DNA of 8,125 nt from Candidatus Sordicultor aquaticus (GTDB taxonomy: Bacteria > Atribacterota > Atribacteria > Atribacterales > Caldatribacteriaceae). The stretch is from assembly GCA_018056825.1 (NCBI GenBank), contig JAGPEW010000027.1, positions 1 through 8,125 on the forward strand. Direction: 5' to 3'. The notes beneath the pieces were generated by a model. It worked only from the letters and a program-made list of their open reading frames with translations, had not been told where the DNA came from and ran no database searches. The translations under genes were made by a program, and so were the position numbers. Shown here one piece after another: positions 6,957-8,125 of this stretch (the stretch's first letter is position 1; the number at the start of each line of letters is the position of its first letter).

Positions 6957-6976
6957 ATCACTTTTCGACTGCTAAT

Positions 6977-7005
6977 ATTTTAACTCAAATCATTAAATAG
7001 TGCAA
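6977..7005 (-). promoter_or_regulatory. Putative sigma-A-type promoter of the nusA operon
   Basis: On the minus strand a -35-like TTGCAC (7000-7005) and a -10 TAAAAT (6977-6982, 5 of 6 to consensus) are separated by exactly 17 bases. Transcription would start near 6970 and leave a leader of about 95 bases before the nusA ATG. The prediction rests on sequence only. The -35 matches consensus at three of six positions. Confidence 0.5.
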
Positions 7006-7038
7006 ATTTTTGAAGATTAGGGCATATTAACTTGTTTC

Positions 7039-7067
7039 TTGCATTTTAAAAAAATAACCTATAGAAT
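7039..7067 (+). promoter_or_regulatory. Putative promoter of the LpxB-like gene, nearly leaderless
   Basis: TTGCAT (7039-7044), a 17-base spacer and TAGAAT (7062-7067, 5 of 6 to consensus) precede the ATG at 7076. The expected start of transcription (about 7074) is almost at the ATG, and there is no Shine-Dalgarno in front of it, so the mRNA could be leaderless. An alternative -10, TATAGA (7060-7065), would have only a 15-base spacer. About 33 bases separate the two divergent -35 elements. Confidence 0.4.
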
Positions 7068-7075
7068 AGAAAACG

Positions 7076-8125
7076 ATGGCTAAAATACTTTTAATTAGCA
7101 ATGGATACGGAGAAAACTCTTTCTCCAATCTCTTATTGGAAAGTTTAGTTCAAGAGTTAGAAAAAGAGCAACTTCCCCTGAAAGTAGAAATCCTCTCGGT
7201 GGTGGGAGAAGGAAAGGCTTTTGATCGTTGGCTTTCCCATCCTCAAGTATCAATGTTCCATTCTTCTCCTTCCCTACCTTATGGAGGAGTCTATTTAGGA
7301 AGAATAAAAGAAAGGGTTAGGCATTTTATTAAAGATTTCCAGATCCAGAAGAAAAATTTAAGAGTGATCCAGAAAAAGCTTATCTCTATGATAGACGAAA
7401 TCGACTGGGTAATTGGAGTGGGCGATTTTTTACCTGTCCTAATTAGTAAATTATTCTTAAAAAAGAAGGTTTTTCTCGTGGCTTGTTATCATAGTTATCT
7501 CCTAAAAAGGAGTAATAAACCTTATGAGAAAATAGGAATATACACTGCTCATCTTTTCCGCCACTATGCCTCCCGGGTGTACACTCGAGATTATCCTACG
7601 GCTAAGTGGTTTAAGAGTTTAGGCATCAATGCGCACTATTTAGGATTTTTAGGTCCCTCACCTTCTATATTGGTTCCCCAAAGGAGAGAAATAATTTTGC
7701 TTACCGGGAGTCGAGAAGATTGGAAAGAAAATCTTCAGTTTTTAGCTAAAACTCTCCAATATACTTCTCCTTCCCTTCTGCAATCTTTTTCTATCCACTG
7801 GGTTTTCCCTCCCGAGAGAGAGGAAGAAGAAATTAAAGAAGAGATGAAAAAAGTCAAAACAAACTTTGCTTTTAGTCGAGGAGATTACTTAGAGCATCTC
7901 TCCCGAGGAGCACTGGTTGTAGGATTCGCTGGCACAGCTATACAACAAGCTGCTTCCTTAGGCATTCCTTCCCTACGGACTTACCGAGAGGGAGCAATCC
8001 AGATTATAAACAAGCGCCAGAAACCTCTTCTGGGTGACGCTCTCATTCCCGGAGCAGATACTCCTCAAGAAACTGCTAAAATCTTAGAAGAAGTTCTTAC
8101 CCATCTTTCCTTCTACCAGAAAAGA
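7076..8125 (+). CDS. Lipid-A-disaccharide synthase-related (LpxB-like, GT-B fold) protein, 3' truncated by window end
   Basis: From ATG 7076 the frame stays open for 350 codons to the window edge, so the protein is incomplete; family members run to about 400. The N-terminal ILLISNGYGEN (4-14) matches the ISNGHGED start of the LpxB-related family. IGVGDFLPVL near 113-122 matches its VAVGDxxPLL block. FLVACYHSYLL corresponds to the VxxAKSDYY stretch, and ASRVYTRDYPTAKWFKSLGINAHYLGFLG to the RDxxTAxWLxxxGVxAxYLGNP block. LLTGSRED fits LPGSRxxE, and GFAGTAIQQAASLGIPSL (from 283) fits MAGTATEQAVGLGKP. Members are predicted GT-B glycosyltransferases related to LpxB, occurring also in bacteria without standard lipid A, so the substrate is unknown. 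The usual GNPMMD is replaced by GFLGPSP here. The gene is divergent from nusA with no evident Shine-Dalgarno. I am confident of the family, not of the reaction. Confidence 0.82.
   Translation, partial: MAKILLISNGYGENSFSNLLLESLVQELEKEQLPLKVEILSVVGEGKAFDRWLSHPQVSMFHSSPSLPYGGVYLGRIKERVRHFIKDFQIQKKNLRVIQKKLISMIDEIDWVIGVGDFLPVLISKLFLKKKVFLVACYHSYLLKRSNKPYEKIGIYTAHLFRHYASRVYTRDYPTAKWFKSLGINAHYLGFLGPSPSILVPQRREIILLTGSREDWKENLQFLAKTLQYTSPSLLQSFSIHWVFPPEREEEEIKEEMKKVKTNFAFSRGDYLEHLSRGALVVGFAGTAIQQAASLGIPSLRTYREGAIQIINKRQKPLLGDALIPGADTPQETAKILEEVLTHLSFYQKR

Overview
The window is a densely packed bacterial translation and RNA-maturation operon on the minus strand (about 6874 down to 165). It is flanked on the right by a divergent plus-strand gene and on the left by a short, GC-richer, highly folded stretch that looks foreign to the operon. 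The standard bacterial code fits. TGA is a genuine stop for rbfA, and no intact gene here contains an in-frame TGA. The gene set (nusA, ylxR, infB, ylxP, rbfA, nrnA, truB, ribF) resembles Firmicutes, Thermotogae and other deep-branching or thermophilic phyla such as Atribacterota. The AT-rich, purine-loaded, Glu/Lys-rich coding and the LpxB-like gene do not settle the lineage, so I leave it open.

Layout, in transcription order on the minus strand: nusA (5837-6874), ylxR (5554-5847), infB (3633-5561), ylxP/DUF503 (3355-3636), rbfA (2953-3318), nrnA-type DHH phosphoesterase (1938-2978), truB broken by an in-frame TGA (1094-1966), and ribF (165-1091). Neighbours overlap by 4-29 bases or lie 2-36 bases apart, so one transcript is very likely. 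The operon covers transcription elongation and antitermination (NusA), RNase P modulation (YlxR), initiation (IF-2), 30S maturation (RbfA), nanoRNA or pAp turnover (NrnA), tRNA pseudouridine-55 (TruB) and flavin cofactor synthesis (RibF). The often-linked rimP (before nusA) and ylxQ (between ylxR and infB) are not at their usual places.

The divergent intergenic region (6875-7075) holds a plausible promoter for each side. It also holds a perfect 16-bp hairpin that would lie in the nusA leader. On the plus strand from 7076 to the window end is an open, unfinished gene for a lipid-A-disaccharide-synthase-related (LpxB-like, GT-B fold) protein.

The left end (1-132) can be folded into a compact three-helix RNA followed by a long hairpin with a T-tract on the plus strand. 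A short reading frame entering from the left ends at 60 and resembles the tail of an IS200/IS605 TnpB protein. My best, unproven reading is the right end of such an element, including part of an omega-RNA-like structure, next to ribF where rpsO often lies.

The points most worth a second look are the TGA in truB at the position of a family-conserved glycine, the folded left-end RNA, and the hairpin in the nusA leader.
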